The notes below the pieces were generated by a model. That model was not told where the DNA came from. It saw only the letters and a program-made list of their open reading frames with translations, and did not search any database. Positions 62,740 through 64,000 of a DNA stretch of 64,000 nucleotides are shown piece by piece. Every line of letters begins with the position of its first letter. The stretch's first letter is position 1. Source of the stretch: an uncultured Lachnospiraceae bacterium (GTDB lineage Bacteria; Bacillota; Clostridia; Lachnospirales; Lachnospiraceae); NCBI GenBank assembly GCA_947625775.1, contig CANQPM010000002.1, positions 62,001 to 126,000 on the forward strand, given 5' to 3'. Made by a program: the position numbers and the translations under genes.

Positions 62740-64000
62740 ATGATAAACATACGAGAGCTATACCACAATTACAAGGAATATGCGGACAAGGAGGTTACAA
62801 TCGGCGGCTGGCTTAGGAGCAAGAGGGACTCAAAGACTTTTGGCTTTCTGGTGGTGAACGACGGCACGTTTTTTGAGCCGCTGCAGGTGGTGTACAGCGA
62901 TAAGCTGGGCAATTTCGCCGATATTTCAAGGCTGAACGTAGGCGCGGCGATAATTGCGACTGGCATTGTGACGCTTACGCCTGAGGCGAAGCAGCCGTTT
63001 GAGCTGCAGGCAACGGGAGTGGAGATAGAGGGCGACTCCACGCCTGATTATCCTTTGCAGAAAAAGCGCCACAGCTTTGAGTATCTTAGGACCATATCTC
63101 ATTTAAGACCGCGTACAAACACGTTTCAGGCGGTTTTCAGGGTGCGCTCTTTGTGCGCGTATGCGATACACAAGTTTTTCCAGGAGAGGGATTTTGTGTA
63201 TGTCCATACGCCGCTGATAACGGGAAGCGACTGTGAGGGCGCGGGCGAGATGTTTCAGGTGACGACGCTTGACTTGGCAAACATTCCGACGACGGCTGAC
63301 GGCAAGGTTGACTATGCAAAGGACTTTTTCAACAAGCCGACTAATCTCACGGTAAGCGGGCAGCTCAACGGCGAGACATATGCCATGGCGTTTAAGAACA
63401 TATATACTTTCGGACCTACTTTCCGCGCGGAAAATTCCAATACTACGCGCCACGCGGCGGAGTTTTGGATGATAGAGCCTGAGATTGCGTTTGCTGATTT
63501 GAAGGATGATATGATGCTTGCGGAGAGCATGCTTAAATACATTATCAACTATGTGCTTGAAAATGCGCCTGAGGAGATGGCGTTCTTTAACCAGTTTGTG
63601 GACAAGGGGCTGATTGAGAGATTAAAGCATGTGGCGGGCTCGGAGTTTGGGCATATAACTTATACTGACGCAATAGAGGAACTTGCAAAGCATAATGATG
63701 AGTTTGAGTACAAGGTATCATGGGGATGCGATTTGCAGACGGAGCATGAGAGGTATCTTACTGAAAAGCTTTTTGGGCGTCCTGTGTTTGTGACGGATTA
63801 TCCTAAGGAGATTAAGGCGTTTTATATGAAGCTTAATGATGATGGTAAGACTGTGGCGGCTATGGATTGTCTTGTGCCTGGGATTGGAGAGATTATCGGG
63901 GGCAGCCAGAGAGAGGATAAGCTTGAGGTGCTTGAAAAGAGAATGGCAGAGTGCGGCTTGAAGGCGGAAGATTATGATTTTTATCTTGACCTTAGAAGGT
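62740..64000 (+). CDS. asnS: Asparagine--tRNA ligase, N-terminal part
   Basis: Class IIb synthetase charging tRNA-Asn, cut by the window end after 420 codons. Visible are the OB-fold anticodon domain ([21 protein letters not shown]), [22 protein letters not shown], the motif 2 loop [21 protein letters not shown] and the [11 protein letters not shown]-type segment ([16 protein letters not shown]). GGAGG is 5 bases from ATG 62740. No T-box precedes it. Confidence 0.96.
   Translation, partial: MINIRELYHNYKEYADKEVTIGGWLRSKRDSKTFGFLVVNDGTFFEPLQVVYSDKLGNFADISRLNVGAAIIATGIVTLTPEAKQPFELQATGVEIEGDSTPDYPLQKKRHSFEYLRTISHLRPRTNTFQAVFRVRSLCAYAIHKFFQERDFVYVHTPLITGSDCEGAGEMFQVTTLDLANIPTTADGKVDYAKDFFNKPTNLTVSGQLNGETYAMAFKNIYTFGPTFRAENSNTTRHAAEFWMIEPEIAFADLKDDMMLAESMLKYIINYVLENAPEEMAFFNQFVDKGLIERLKHVAGSEFGHITYTDAIEELAKHNDEFEYKVSWGCDLQTEHERYLTEKLFGRPVFVTDYPKEIKAFYMKLNDDGKTVAAMDCLVPGIGEIIGGSQREDKLEVLEKRMAECGLKAEDYDFYLDLRR

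Overview
The window reads as chromosomal DNA of an anaerobic Firmicute, most likely a Lachnospiraceae-type member of Clostridia. The pointers are a PASTA Ser/Thr kinase next to rsgA-rpe, families common in that group (DUF5716/DUF5717, DUF5688, DUF1540, YlmC-type PRC-barrel), a T-box ahead of thrS, pyruvate phosphate dikinase, strong purine-rich ribosome-binding sites and sigma-A-like promoters. All intact genes but one lie on the + strand. I have not assigned a genus.

Layout. 1-2.8 kb: tail of the PASTA kinase, rsgA, rpe. 2.8-10.1 kb: a four-gene unit with its own promoter, made of a ~1,200-residue DUF5717 protein, a DUF5716 protein that I read as a divergent Hsp70 (nucleotide-binding fold plus beta substrate-binding fold, altered phosphate loops, no lid), a TPR-type protein, and a coiled-coil protein with two membrane helices. 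This is my main candidate for an undescribed system. 10.1-15.9 kb: purC, purF, purB, purA. 16-21 kb: a BMP-type nucleoside ABC importer. 21-26.5 kb: an Rpn-type nuclease, then a LanFEG-like self-protection ABC transporter with its two-component pair and no lanthipeptide synthesis genes in view. 26.4-29 kb: an inserted pair of immunity-like genes bounded by a 195-bp direct repeat, with truncated copies of the neighbouring genes. 29-37.7 kb: T-box/thrS, DUF1540, ychF, lgt, a GH3 beta-glucosidase, ylmC-like, nrdR. 37.7-43.5 kb: an Opp/Dpp-type ABC importer interrupted by a 224-bp MITE-like element. 43.5-49.2 kb: YqeG-type phosphatase, aroE-aroK-aroQ, DUF4349 lipoprotein, efp, DUF5688. 49.2-54.3 kb: ppdK, then a 2-isopropylmalate synthase fused at its C-terminus to an AraC-type DNA-binding domain, with a palindrome overlapping its likely promoter. 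54.4-60.4 kb: tandem palindromic repeats, tRNA-Arg(CCG), an SH3-domain membrane protein, a small helical protein, rluF-like, ligA, metA. 60.4-62.3 kb: an accessory patch (phage-tail/VgrG-like fossil, group II intron-like hairpin, two HicB-type antitoxins without HicA) bounded by metA and a second, decayed metA tail. 62.3-64 kb: a small coiled-coil protein and the start of asnS, cut by the window edge.

The housekeeping genes fit a saccharide-using anaerobe that makes its own purines, aromatic amino acids, leucine and methionine. Novelty is concentrated in the Hsp70-like unit, the LeuA-AraC fusion, and two places where accessory genes sit between a host gene and a duplicate of that gene's 3' end. 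Domain calls come from reading translations by eye; no database search was run.
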